Origin: Kitasatospora aureofaciens
Lineage (GTDB): Bacteria > Actinomycetota > Actinomycetes > Streptomycetales > Streptomycetaceae
Reading direction: 5' to 3'
Assembly: GCF_019192735.1 (NCBI RefSeq)
Contig: NZ_JAHTKP010000044.1
Span: 1 to 62,357 of the forward strand
Length of the DNA stretch: 62,357 nucleotides
The notes under the pieces were generated by a model. That model made no database searches, was not told the origin of the DNA, and saw only the letters and a list, made by a program, of their open reading frames with translations. The translations under genes and the position numbers were made by a program. Position 1 is the stretch's first letter, and each line of letters begins with the position of its first letter. This document shows positions 46,859 through 55,013 of this stretch, in pieces.

Positions 46859-48436
46859 CTATGCCTCCCAGGGCCATCCGGCGCTGGTGCCGGCCTCCAG
46901 GAGCGGGATCAGCCGGAACGCGGCGTCGCTCAGGCCGCCGAAGGTGTGCCGGTGGGCGCTGCCGCTGGGGCCGTGGCCGGGCGTGTAGCCGGCCAGGTTC
47001 CAGGTGTAGACGGGCACCTGGGCCGGGACGGCCGCGAGCGGGTCGCCGCCCCAGTGGGCCGGGCCGGTCTGCTCGTCGGTGACGATCACCACCCGGTCGT
47101 GGCCGCGGTAGTGCACGCGGACGGCTTCGGCGGTGTTGGTGCCGCCGAGGTCGGAGAAGCGGTCCAGCACCCGCAGCACCGCCTCGCCCCGGTCGACCTT
47201 CACCACCCGGCTGGTGGTGCCGAACTCGATCAGGTCGGCGTCGGCGGCCCGGATCTTCAGCGCGGTACCGAAGATCGCCGCCGAGTCGGCCCGGTTGAGT
47301 CGGGTCTGCGCGCTGGGCCGGTCGAACATCGAGCCGGAGCGGTCCACCAGGATCAGCGTCCGGCCGGGCAGCTCAGGCACATTGGCGAGCGAGTGGCCGA
47401 GCGCGGTCTCCAGTGCGTGCCCCCAGCGCAGCGAGGGCGCGTGCCGGTACGCGGCCAGGTAGCGGAACGGGAACTGGCGCGAGCGCCGCACCTCGCCCTT
47501 GTCGGAGATCCGCAGGGCCACCTCGGCCGCGACCGCGTCCGACACCCCGGCCTGGTCGAAGTTGCGCAGGTTGCGCACCAGCGCCATCGGGCCCATCGAC
47601 GGGATGACCGCCTCCCAGGCGGCCGCGTCGAGCGGGCCCTGCAGCCAGCCGGCCAGCGCCTCCCAGGTCAGCCCGGCCGTTGCCAGCCGCTCGGCGCCGT
47701 CCTTCGCGGTGACGGCGGCCCGGCGTTTGGCGACCGGCAGCGCGAGCAGCTCGCGGTTGGCGGTCAGCAGCCGGTCGGCAGCGGGCGGGACGGCCTCCTC
47801 CGGCCGGTGCCGACGGTCCAGCGCGTGGGCGAACAGCGCGCCCTGCCACGGCTTCTCCGGATCCGGCGCGGGGTGCGTCAGCTCCAGGACGTCGCCGAAG
47901 CGGTAGCCCTTGCCGGCGGTGTCGTACTTGAGCAGCGAGCGGGCGTCGTAGAGGCGGCGGACGGCGTCCGCGACGCCGCGCTTGAGCGGCTTGGGCAGCG
48001 CCCGGCCGTAGCGCGAGGTCCAGTACGCGAGCATCTCGCCGGGCTCGTCGGGGCGCTGCAGCACCGCGTCGACGGCCTGCCGCGAGTAGCCGTGGGCGCC
48101 GGCGTCCAGCCGGGCCCGGGTGAACTCGGCGGCCCCGACCAGCGCGGCGGTGCGCAGCTGGGCGCCGTAGCGCAGCCAGCGCAGCAGCCCGAGGGTCCAC
48201 TCCGGGTCGGCGACGGCGAGTTCGCGCACTAGCGTGGTGTAGCGGTCGTCGCGGTCGCCGCCGCGCTCGTAGAAGGTGTCCTGGCCGACCATGTTGGCCA
48301 CCGAGAGCAGGAAGAGCTCGGACTTGCGGTCCCGGACGAAGCCGAGGCCGCCATTGTGGTTGACGGTCCGCTGCCCGGTGGTGGTCACGGGCGAGGTCGG
48401 ACCGGCCTTGGCCTTGCGGACGTTGAATCGAGACAT
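46859..48436 (-). CDS. rsr: Ro60/Rsr TROVE-domain RNA-binding protein
   Basis: ATG 48436 gives 525 aa. The TROVE ring of helical repeats (about 15-350) includes NHNGGLGFVRDRKSELFLL and MGPMALVRNLRNFDQAGVSD, both recognisable in animal and bacterial Ro60. A von Willebrand A domain follows (about 355-525), with the metal site DRSGSM (near 363) and VIVTDEQTG. Ro binds the ends of misfolded RNAs in its ring and Y RNAs on its rim. Bacterial Rsr works with exoribonucleases in RNA decay and maturation. Three Y-RNA-like modules lie directly upstream on the same strand, so the gene and RNAs form one locus. Confidence 0.95.
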   Translation of the reverse strand: MSRFNVRKAKAGPTSPVTTTGQRTVNHNGGLGFVRDRKSELFLLSVANMVGQDTFYERGGDRDDRYTTLVRELAVADPEWTLGLLRWLRYGAQLRTAALVGAAEFTRARLDAGAHGYSRQAVDAVLQRPDEPGEMLAYWTSRYGRALPKPLKRGVADAVRRLYDARSLLKYDTAGKGYRFGDVLELTHPAPDPEKPWQGALFAHALDRRHRPEEAVPPAADRLLTANRELLALPVAKRRAAVTAKDGAERLATAGLTWEALAGWLQGPLDAAAWEAVIPSMGPMALVRNLRNFDQAGVSDAVAAEVALRISDKGEVRRSRQFPFRYLAAYRHAPSLRWGHALETALGHSLANVPELPGRTLILVDRSGSMFDRPSAQTRLNRADSAAIFGTALKIRAADADLIEFGTTSRVVKVDRGEAVLRVLDRFSDLGGTNTAEAVRVHYRGHDRVVIVTDEQTGPAHWGGDPLAAVPAQVPVYTWNLAGYTPGHGPSGSAHRHTFGGLSDAAFRLIPLLEAGTSAGWPWEA

Positions 48437-48504
48437 GGCGAAGCCCCCCTGGCCTGCTGGTGGAACGGGAGGGAGGCATCGCGGAGAAAGGGGTGCCCGA
48501 GATC

Positions 48505-48650
48505 GTGCCGACCCGGCGGCCGACGTCGGCGGAGGTGTGTATGCCTTGTGCTCTTCCGAATTGAGCTAGCGGCTGCTCTCGCGCACGGCACGCCCGGGAC
48601 TTGAACCCGGAACCGCAAGATCCGAAGTAACCCCCGCCTGCGCACCGGGC
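48505..48650 (-). ncRNA. Y-RNA-like RNA 3 (YrlA-type with tRNA-like module)
   Basis: The 5' Ro-binding strand GGTGCGCAGGCGGGGGTTACTTC (written as parts GGTGCGCAGG and CGGGGGTTACTTC) begins near 48645. GGCGGGGGT (48638-48630) pairs with ACCTCCGCC (48536-48528), nine pairs with one wobble. Between them, in this order, lie a T arm (CCGGGTTCAAGTCCCGG, 48610-48594) and a D arm (TAGCTCAATTCGGAAGAGCA, about 48568-48549). This T-before-D order is the permuted tRNA mimic of YrlA Y RNAs. The final part ends near a GATCTCGGG segment and 70 bases before the Ro start. Confidence 0.8.
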
Positions 48651-48674
48651 ACTCCGGCGCACTGCCTCCCGAGA

Positions 48675-48760
48675 TCAAAGGTGGCCGCGGTCGATGGAAC
48701 TCAGCTTCAACGCGCCCCGTTGGGGGCACTCGACCGAAGTAACCGCTGCCGTCGCACCGG
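48675..48760 (-). ncRNA. Y-RNA-like RNA 2 (short, without tRNA-like module)
   Basis: The Ro-binding core is kept: GGCAGCGGT (48750-48742) pairs with ACCGCGGCC (48691-48683) with one mismatch, next to the invariant GGTTACTTC. The head has no T or D arm. It is instead a GGTCGA/TCGACC stem with a short GCCCC-CAAC-GGGGC hairpin. It is about 85 bases, well below the 130-145 bases of its two neighbours, and is followed by a GATCTCGGG segment like them. Confidence 0.65.
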
Positions 48761-48794
48761 GAGGTGCGGAAACCTATTCACGTATGGGTGTCCA

Positions 48795-48925
48795 GAGATC
48801 GAAGGCGGCTGAGGTGACGTAGCTGCTCTACCGAACTGAGCTACACCGGCGAGTACCGGCGGCGGGATTCGAACCCGCGACACGCCCATTAAGAGTGGAA
48901 GTAACCTCTGCCTGCGCACCTGGAC
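48795..48925 (-). ncRNA. Y-RNA-like RNA 1 (YrlA-type with tRNA-like module)
   Basis: GGTGCGCAGG and CAGAGGTTACTTCC open the RNA near 48920. GGCAGAGGT (48912-48904) pairs with ACCTCAGCC (48815-48807) with one A-A mismatch. The T arm GCGGGTTCGAATCCCGC (48878-48862) precedes the D arm AGCTCAGTTCGGTAGAGC (about 48842-48825), and a CCGG/CCGG hairpin takes the place of the acceptor end. A GATCTCTGG segment follows the 3' strand. A -10-like TATGGT lies just upstream at about 48938-48933, so this could be the first RNA of a common transcript. Confidence 0.82.
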
Positions 48926-48988
48926 GAGAGAGACCATAGCGAGGCCTCTCCCGTAGGCGCATCCGAATTACCGTCAGGACCTCTGGGG

Positions 48989-50416
48989 TCACGCCGGGGC
49001 GACGATCACCGCCCGGGCGCGCTCGGCCAGTTCGCGGACCCGCCGCTCGCCCTGGAAGGGCTCCAGCCGGCGCAGCATCTCGACCACGTACTCCCGGCTG
49101 CGCTGGGAGGAGATCCGGCCGGCCACCTCGACGGCGCGCTCGCCGGCGGCGACCGCGGCGTCCAGGTTGCCCGCCTCGGCCTCGGCCATCGCCGAGACCA
49201 CCAGCCGCAGGCCGTGTGAGCGGACGAAGCCCTCGGTGGGCTTGGCCAGCGCCTCGCGGGTGAACTGCCGGACCTTGGAGGGCACTCCGAGGTCGCGGAA
49301 GCACTCGGCAGCGTCGGCGGCGAGCCGGTCGTAGGCGTAGAAGTCGATCCATGCCGGATCGGGATCCCCGGCGCGCGCTCGTTCAAGTGCGCTCTCTGCG
49401 GCGCCGAGCGCCGTCGCACACGCCGCGGCATTGCGGGCCTTGGCCTGGGCCCGTGCCTCCACCAGGTGGAAGAAGCTCATCGTCCGGGCGGTGGCGAGGC
49501 CCCGGTTGCGCTCCAGGGCGGCCTGCGCGAGGTCGACCGCCTCCTCGGCGAAGCCCCGGTAGCCGGCCTGCAGGCTCATCGAGGCGAGCACGTAGCCGCC
49601 GAGCGGCACGTCGGCGGCGGCCCGGGCCAGCCGCAGCGCCTGGATGTAGTAGCGCTGGGCGGCCTCGTGCTGCCCGGTGTCGAAGGCCATCCACCCGGCC
49701 AGCCTGGTGAGTTCGGCGGTCGCGCCGAACAGCGCCCGGCCGACCGCGTCGCTGTACGAGGCGAGCAGCAGCGGCGCCGCCTCCACCCGCAGGCACTCCG
49801 GCACCATGGACGAACGCCAGTCCCCGCCGCCGTACTTGGAGTCCCAGCGGCGCGCCTCCTGGGCGGCCTCGCGGAGTTTGGCGGCGTCCGAGTGGCCGAC
49901 CCGGTACGACGACGTCTCGCTGGCGGCGCGCGGCGCCTCGCGGGCCACCGAGCCGTCCGCCGGGGTGATCAGCCAGCGGGAGACGGGTGTTGCGTAGGCG
50001 GCGACCGAGAAGGTGCCGGCCAGGCTGTCGCTCCAGCGTCCGCCGCCGGGTCCGCGGCGCAGGTCGAGGTCGACCCGCCACAGGTCGGTGGCCGAGCGGA
50101 CCGCCTCGCCGACGTCGCGCGGGAAGGCCAGGCCGAGTTCGGGCGCGGGGTCGGTGTCGCCGAGGCCGATCTCCTCCAGCGGGACGGGCCGGCCGAGCTT
50201 GCCGCCGATGGCGGTGGCGATCAGGTGCGGGACGGGCCCCTGCGGGACCATGCCCTTGCCGACCCAGCGGGCCACCGACGTCTTGTCGTAGCGCAGTGTC
50301 AGCCCGCGCTGGGCGCCGAGGTCGTTGACCCGGCGGGCCAGCCCCGCGTTGCTGATCTGGGCGAGGGTCAGGAGTGTGCCGAGCCGTTCGTTCGGTCCTC
50401 GTGGGCTGACGGTCAT
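48989..50416 (-). CDS. NsdA/NsdB-like regulator with TPR-like repeats
   Basis: The 475-aa protein has a helix-turn-helix-like N-terminus (about 8-75: SNAGLARRVNDLGAQRGLTLRYDKTSVARWVGKG, given in parts; K-T-S-V-A-R-W is the recognition helix) and a long helical, tetratricopeptide-like C-terminal half (about 220-460). This structure is that of Streptomyces NsdA and NsdB, negative regulators of differentiation and antibiotic production. The assignment is from memory of these proteins. It is transcribed toward the Y RNA-Ro locus but is separated from it by about 65 bases of promoter-like sequence. Confidence 0.8.
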   Translation of the reverse strand: MTVSPRGPNERLGTLLTLAQISNAGLARRVNDLGAQRGLTLRYDKTSVARWVGKGMVPQGPVPHLIATAIGGKLGRPVPLEEIGLGDTDPAPELGLAFPRDVGEAVRSATDLWRVDLDLRRGPGGGRWSDSLAGTFSVAAYATPVSRWLITPADGSVAREAPRAASETSSYRVGHSDAAKLREAAQEARRWDSKYGGGDWRSSMVPECLRVEAAPLLLASYSDAVGRALFGATAELTRLAGWMAFDTGQHEAAQRYYIQALRLARAAADVPLGGYVLASMSLQAGYRGFAEEAVDLAQAALERNRGLATARTMSFFHLVEARAQAKARNAAACATALGAAESALERARAGDPDPAWIDFYAYDRLAADAAECFRDLGVPSKVRQFTREALAKPTEGFVRSHGLRLVVSAMAEAEAGNLDAAVAAGERAVEVAGRISSQRSREYVVEMLRRLEPFQGERRVRELAERARAVIVAPA

Positions 50417-51214
50417 GGTGGCGGCGGCACCTCCTGCGGCCTTGTGCGCGGGGCCCGGGCGGCACCGGGCCGTAGCTGCTGTACCTAGAGTAGTCGGACG
50501 CGTTCCGACGGTTAAGAGGCCGCATTCCGGATGGCGGGATCGCGCACCCGGCGGCCCTGCGCGGGGAGTTCGCGGGGCTTGGTCCGGACCGCCCGGAATC
50601 GACCGGGGGCGCCGCGCGCCGGAGCGTCGTGCTCCGGTCCCGTGTTCACGTGCGCCCGGCCGTGCCCCCTGGCCCGACCGGCGGCGCGGCGATTCGCTGG
50701 TGGTCGTGGGTCGGCCCGCCGTCGAGGACCCGGCGGGCCGGGGGAAGCCGCTGCCTCAATCCCCGCGGGCGGCGGTGAGGTCCGGGAGGGCATGCGGATG
50801 CCCTCCCGGGCTGGACGACGCCTTTCGGCCATCTCGCGATGCCCATGACAAAGGCGTCCTCGTGGGCGGTCCGGGCCAGGGAGGGGGAGGCCCGGCCCGC
50901 CCGGCGGGAGGCCGCGGCTCACCGCCCACCGAACGGATCCGGCCGCATGCCGGGGCCCCGGTGTCGGCCGCGGGAGCCCCCGACGGCGAGGCGCGGGGGC
51001 CCCAACAGCGGGGGCACGGGAGCCCCCAACGGCGGGGCACGGAACCGGAACCGACAACACCGGTCACCGCGGCGCCAACCGGTGGCACGATGTCTCCTGA
51101 CGGCGCGCCGGAACGGACCGGACAGCCGCCACGGCACGACACGGGCCGGCCCGAGCCGCTTGCCGGGCGGCGGACGTGCCGCACGGCGGCAGGTCCTCGT
51201 CCGGTGGAGGCGCG
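50417..51214. other. Gene-free stretch of about 800 bases
   Basis: No convincing gene is seen: open frames on both strands are arginine/proline-rich and lack ribosome sites. The stretch holds promoters for the two divergent genes and, at 50970-51038, three 23-bp tandem repeat units. It carries no tRNA-like or palindromic signal that I can identify. Confidence 0.5.
50970..51038. repeat. 23-bp imperfect tandem repeat, three units
   Basis: Units at 50970, 50993 and 51016 share (G/A)CGGG(A/G)GCCCC(C/A)(G/A)AC with GGCG-like ends in strict 23-bp phase. A degenerate fourth starts at 51039. Confidence 0.7.
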
Positions 51215-53395
51215 ATGCGGTGGCTGACGGGCTGGAGCACGGACGCGCCCCGGGCGGGCGTACCGGCGCACGAGGCGCTCGGCACGGTTGCACCAATTGC
51301 CGCGCGCCCCCTGTGGACCGGCCCCAACCCGCTCTGGGCGGTCGGCGACTGGCGCCCCGAGGAGATCCGCCTGGCCACCCTCCGCCCCGGCGCCCGGGCC
51401 GCCGTCAGCGCCGGCTTCGCCGCGCCCGACCCCGTCGAGGACACCCCCGCCACCACCCGGCTCGCCGTCCTCGGCCACTGCGGTGCCACCGACGCCGAAC
51501 TCGCCGCCGGCCTCGCCGCCGCCCGCGGCGGTGCCGTCCGCCACCTCACTGCCTGGCCCGGCAGCTACACCGTCGTCCTGCGCACCGGCACCCGCTCCAC
51601 CCTGCTGCTCACCGACCTGGCCGGCGCCCAGCCGGTCTTCCACACGCCCTGGTGCGGCGGCACCGCGTACGCCACCGCCGCCCTCCCGCTCGCCGACCTG
51701 GTCGGCGCGCCCCTCGACACCGGACACCTCGCCGCCCGGCTGGCCTGCCCCGAATCGCCCGAGGCGCTCGGCACCGGCACCCCGTACCTCGGCGTCCAGC
51801 GGGTGCCGCCCGGCCACGTGCTCGCCGTCCGCGGCGGCCGGGCCTACGTCGACGCCTACGACGAGCCCGGCGGCGGTGGCGAGCAGCAGCGCGGCGAGGC
51901 GCCCGCCGTCCGCGAACTCACCCGTGCCCTGCTGGAATCCGTCCGCTCCCGGGTCCGAACCACCGTGCCTGCGCCGCGCGGCAGCGGACGGGCGCGGCTG
52001 GGCGTCGACCTGTCGTACGGCACGGCCTCCGCGACCGTCGCGCTGCTCGCCGCCGCGGTGCCGCTCCCGGCGGCGCCTGCGGCGGGTTCCACGGAACCGG
52101 TGCCCGGTCTCGGGGCCGATGCGCGGAACGGACCGCGAAACGGGCCGAGAAACGGGGCGCGGACCGAAGCGCGGACCGGCGCGGTGAAGGGCTCCTGGGC
52201 GCGTGCGGCTCCTCACGAGCCCCCCACGCCCGAACAGTTGGCCGCCGTCACCCTCGGCGAGACCGACCCCCCGGCCACCCTCGCGCTCGCCCCCGACACC
52301 CCCCGGCTGCGGCACACCGTCCTCGACCCCGGCCCCGACACCCTGCCCTACGCCGGTCTGCGCGCCGACCCGCAGCACGGGCGGCTCACCGACGAACCCG
52401 GACCCGAACTCGTCGCCGCCGCCCGTGCCGAGGCCCGCTTCGACGCCGGCGGCACCGACCACCTCACCGGCTACGGCGCCCGCCAGGTCCTCGACGGCCA
52501 CCCGGCCCGGCTCGCCGACCTGCTCCGGGCCGGCCGGCCGCGCGAACTCCTGCCCCCGGTCGCCGCCCTGGCCGGCGCCGACCGGGCCACCGCGGGCGTC
52601 CTCACCGGCGCGCTGCGCACCCCGCTCACCGTGGTCCGGGCCGCCCACCGGCTCTCCCGGATCCGGTACGCGGAGGCGCTCGACGATGCCGCCGCCAAGC
52701 TGACGGCCCGCCATGCCCCCGACGGCGCCGGAACGGCCGGCCACCGCTCCGCCGACGACCTCGCCTGGTGCGTCCCCGGGCCCGCCGCCCGGTGGCTCTC
52801 CGACGACGCGCTCTCCGCTGTCGCGCTCCGGCTGCGCCTGGCGGCGCGCAAACCAGCGCCCGAGGAACACCCCGGCGCGAGACGGGCCCGGCACGCTCTC
52901 TACCGGCACGCGCGCTCCTTCCGCACCCTCGTCCACGCCGCCGAACAGCCCGGCCAGCGGCTCCACGCGCCGTTCCTCGACAACCAGGTGGTCCGCGCCG
53001 CCCGCCTCCTCCCCGACGACGTCCGCCTCCAGCCCGGCGCCCGGCACGCCCTCCTGCACGCCGTCCTCACCGGCGCCGGCCGCACCGACCTCCCACCCGA
53101 CTGGGGCCGCGGCCCGCGCCCTGACCGCACCGCCCCCGCCCGCGCCGGCCTCCGCCTGGCCGCCGACGGCCTCGCCGAACTCTTCGACGCCCCCCTCCTC
53201 GCCGAAGCCGGCCTCATCGACCTCCCCGCCGTCCGCGCCGGCCTCACCGACCCCGCCACCCTCCTCTCCCCGACCGCCCTCGCGGGCCTCGCCGACCTGG
53301 TCTCCACCGAACTCTGGCTCCGCCGCCTCCGCGCCCGCCGCCACGGCGCCTGCTGGACGGGCCTTCCCCACCCCACCCACCCCGCCCTCCCCTGA
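51215..53395 (+). CDS. Asparagine-synthase-like protein with degenerate ATP site
   Basis: ATG 51215, with GGAGG six bases before it, gives 726 aa. The fold is that of class B asparagine synthetases and lasso-peptide cyclases: an N-terminal glutaminase-like domain without the catalytic cysteine (LAVLGHCGATDAELAA, PYLGVQRVPPGHVLAV) and a C-terminal synthetase domain (APFLDNQVVRAARLL). The pyrophosphate loop S-G-G-L-D-S is replaced by LSYGTASATVAL (near 265), and a low-complexity RNGPRNGPRNG insert follows. It is probably inactive as an adenylating enzyme or uses another site. No lasso precursor, protease or ABC genes lie nearby. Confidence 0.83.
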   Translation: MRWLTGWSTDAPRAGVPAHEALGTVAPIAARPLWTGPNPLWAVGDWRPEEIRLATLRPGARAAVSAGFAAPDPVEDTPATTRLAVLGHCGATDAELAAGLAAARGGAVRHLTAWPGSYTVVLRTGTRSTLLLTDLAGAQPVFHTPWCGGTAYATAALPLADLVGAPLDTGHLAARLACPESPEALGTGTPYLGVQRVPPGHVLAVRGGRAYVDAYDEPGGGGEQQRGEAPAVRELTRALLESVRSRVRTTVPAPRGSGRARLGVDLSYGTASATVALLAAAVPLPAAPAAGSTEPVPGLGADARNGPRNGPRNGARTEARTGAVKGSWARAAPHEPPTPEQLAAVTLGETDPPATLALAPDTPRLRHTVLDPGPDTLPYAGLRADPQHGRLTDEPGPELVAAARAEARFDAGGTDHLTGYGARQVLDGHPARLADLLRAGRPRELLPPVAALAGADRATAGVLTGALRTPLTVVRAAHRLSRIRYAEALDDAAAKLTARHAPDGAGTAGHRSADDLAWCVPGPAARWLSDDALSAVALRLRLAARKPAPEEHPGARRARHALYRHARSFRTLVHAAEQPGQRLHAPFLDNQVVRAARLLPDDVRLQPGARHALLHAVLTGAGRTDLPPDWGRGPRPDRTAPARAGLRLAADGLAELFDAPLLAEAGLIDLPAVRAGLTDPATLLSPTALAGLADLVSTELWLRRLRARRHGACWTGLPHPTHPALP

Positions 53396-53647
53396 CCCAC
53401 CTGGTGACCAGCCTTCGCCCCTGGCCTGCCCCTCCCCGCCGTGCCCGCCCGCCGCCTCACCGCCTGCCGAACGGGCCCGCCGGCCTCCGCCGCCCCGCCA
53501 TGCCACCGTCTGCCGATCGACCTGCCCGCACTCCCTCCTTCACCCGACACCCGGCGTCGGCAGGGTGCGGCGCGGCTCGGGGTGGGGGGTGGTGGGGCAG
53601 GTGATGATGGCGGGGTTGCGCTGGGTGTGTTGCGGGAGGAGGCCGGG

Positions 53648-54169
53648 GTGGTGGGCGTCGGGCGGGAGGAGACGGTTCCGGTGGTGCTGTCGGTGCTCGG
53701 GCGGCCGCCGACGGGGCGGCCGCCGGGGGTGTTGGCCGCGTGTGACGGGTCGGACGGATCGCTGTGGGCGCTGGACCGGGCGATGACGGAGGCGGAGCTG
53801 TTCGGGCTGCCGCTGTACGTGCTGGCCGTGGTCAATCCGGCGCCCGCCGGCTATCCGCCCGGGATGGCGGAGCTGGTGCAGGAGAGCGTGGAGACGCTGG
53901 TGGAGAGCATGGCGGACGGCCTGCGCCGCTCGGTCGCCGTCGTGCAGGAGCAGCGGGCGCGCCCGTACGCGGGGGAGCTGTCGCTGCACGTCGTGCTCGG
54001 CAACGTGATCGAGGTGCTCCTGGAGGCGTCGACCCGGCAGCACACCCTGGTGGTCGGCGCCCGCGGCAACGGCGGCTTCAGCCGTCTGCTTCTCGGCTCG
54101 GTGAGCACCGCGGCGGTCCACCACGCCGCCTGCCCGGTCCTGGTGGTCCCGGCGCCGCCCCAGGCCTGA
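53648..54169 (+). CDS. Universal stress protein (UspA family), single domain
   Basis: GTG 53648 follows GGGAGGAGG and gives 173 aa. Other in-frame GTGs upstream lack that site. The fold shows GVLAACDGSDGSLWALDRA (first strand and helix), ALAVVNPAP-like strand VLAVVNPAPAGYP, and the ATP motif LVVGARGNGGFSRLLLGSVS, G-x-x-G-x9-G-S, ending HHAACPVLVVP. USPs bind ATP and support stress survival. It is followed 76 bases later by the DsbA gene. The 250 bases before it hold nothing clear. Confidence 0.9.
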   Translation: MVGVGREETVPVVLSVLGRPPTGRPPGVLAACDGSDGSLWALDRAMTEAELFGLPLYVLAVVNPAPAGYPPGMAELVQESVETLVESMADGLRRSVAVVQEQRARPYAGELSLHVVLGNVIEVLLEASTRQHTLVVGARGNGGFSRLLLGSVSTAAVHHAACPVLVVPAPPQA

Positions 54170-54245
54170 GGTGTCGGGAATGTACCGAGATGGTTCATCG
54201 TTCACCTATCTCGACACACCCCGTCCCACCCCTGGAGCCCCCGTC

Positions 54246-54950
54246 ATGAAGGTCGAGATCTACTCCGACATCGCCTGCCCCTGGTGCTACATCGGCAAGC
54301 GCCGCTTCGAGGAGGCGCTGGACGGCTTCGCGGGCAAGGAGGACGTCGAGGTGGTCTACCGGCCGTACCAGCTGGTCCCGGACGCGCCGGCGACGGCGAG
54401 CCCGCACCGTGCGTGGCTCGCGGAGCGGTACGGCCCGCAGTCGGTCGCGATGGACGCGCGGGTGGCAGAGCTGGGCCGGGCCGAGGGCATCACGTACGAC
54501 TTCGACGCCGCGCTGCACGCCAACACCTTCCTGGGCCACCGCCTGCTGCACCTCGCGGAGACGGAGTACGGCGCGGCCGTCCAGGGCCGGCTGAAGGAGG
54601 CGCTGCTGAAGGCGCACTTCACGGACGGCGTGGACGTCGGCGACCGCGCCGCCCTCACCGACATCGCGGCGGCCACCGGCCTGGGCCGCGAGCGGGTGGC
54701 CGCCTACCTGGCGGGCGACGAGGGCACCGCCGAGGTGCGCGCGCAGCTGGCGGAGGCCCGGGAGCTGGGCGTCACCGCCGTGCCGACCTTCGTGTTCGAG
54801 GGCAAGTGGGCGGTGCAGGGCGGCCAGGAGGCCGAGACCTTCCGCAAGGTGCTGGAGCAGGTCGCCACCGAGATCGGTGAGCGCCGTCCGGCGCCGGTTC
54901 CGGTCGCCCCGGCCGGCGAGGCCTGCGCGGACGGCTCCTGCGCGATCTGA
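54246..54950 (+). CDS. frnE: DsbA-family (FrnE-like) oxidoreductase
   Basis: ATG 54246, with GGAG eight bases upstream, gives 234 aa. The redox motif CPWC is at residues 11-14, followed by IGKRRFEEAL, an inserted helical domain (about 50-150) and the cis-proline in GVTAVPTFVFEGKW. The extra CADGSC pair at the C-terminus is notable. FrnE-type enzymes are cytosolic DsbA-like proteins found in actinobacteria and Deinococcus. Substrate unknown. An upstream ATG (54171) lies in frame but without a site. Confidence 0.92.
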   Translation: MKVEIYSDIACPWCYIGKRRFEEALDGFAGKEDVEVVYRPYQLVPDAPATASPHRAWLAERYGPQSVAMDARVAELGRAEGITYDFDAALHANTFLGHRLLHLAETEYGAAVQGRLKEALLKAHFTDGVDVGDRAALTDIAAATGLGRERVAAYLAGDEGTAEVRAQLAEARELGVTAVPTFVFEGKWAVQGGQEAETFRKVLEQVATEIGERRPAPVPVAPAGEACADGSCAI

Positions 54951-54979
54951 CGGCCCCCCGAGGCAATAGCGACCCTTCC

Positions 54980-55013
54980 GAGGCCCGCTTCAGGAACACC
55001 TGAAGCGGGCCTC
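54980..55013. terminator. Bidirectional terminator between convergent genes
   Basis: GAGGCCCGCTTCAGG and CCTGAAGCGGGCCTC pair perfectly around AACA, 30 bases past the FrnE stop. The stop codon and last codons of the convergent sigma factor gene lie inside the stem. Confidence 0.85.

Noticed and set aside
48594..48878. Possible tRNA genes upstream of Ro60
   Set aside because: T and D arms are present but in the wrong order and without an anticodon arm, so they are better explained as Y RNA tRNA mimics.
51215..53395. Lasso-peptide biosynthesis cluster
   Set aside because: Only a synthetase-like protein is present. No precursor, RRE, transglutaminase-like protease or transporter gene lies nearby, and the ATP motif is degenerate.
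50756..53506. Minus-strand open frame of about 900 codons opposite the asparagine-synthase-like gene
   Set aside because: It is glycine/glutamate/valine-rich without a family match, and the plus strand carries recognisable synthetase segments.
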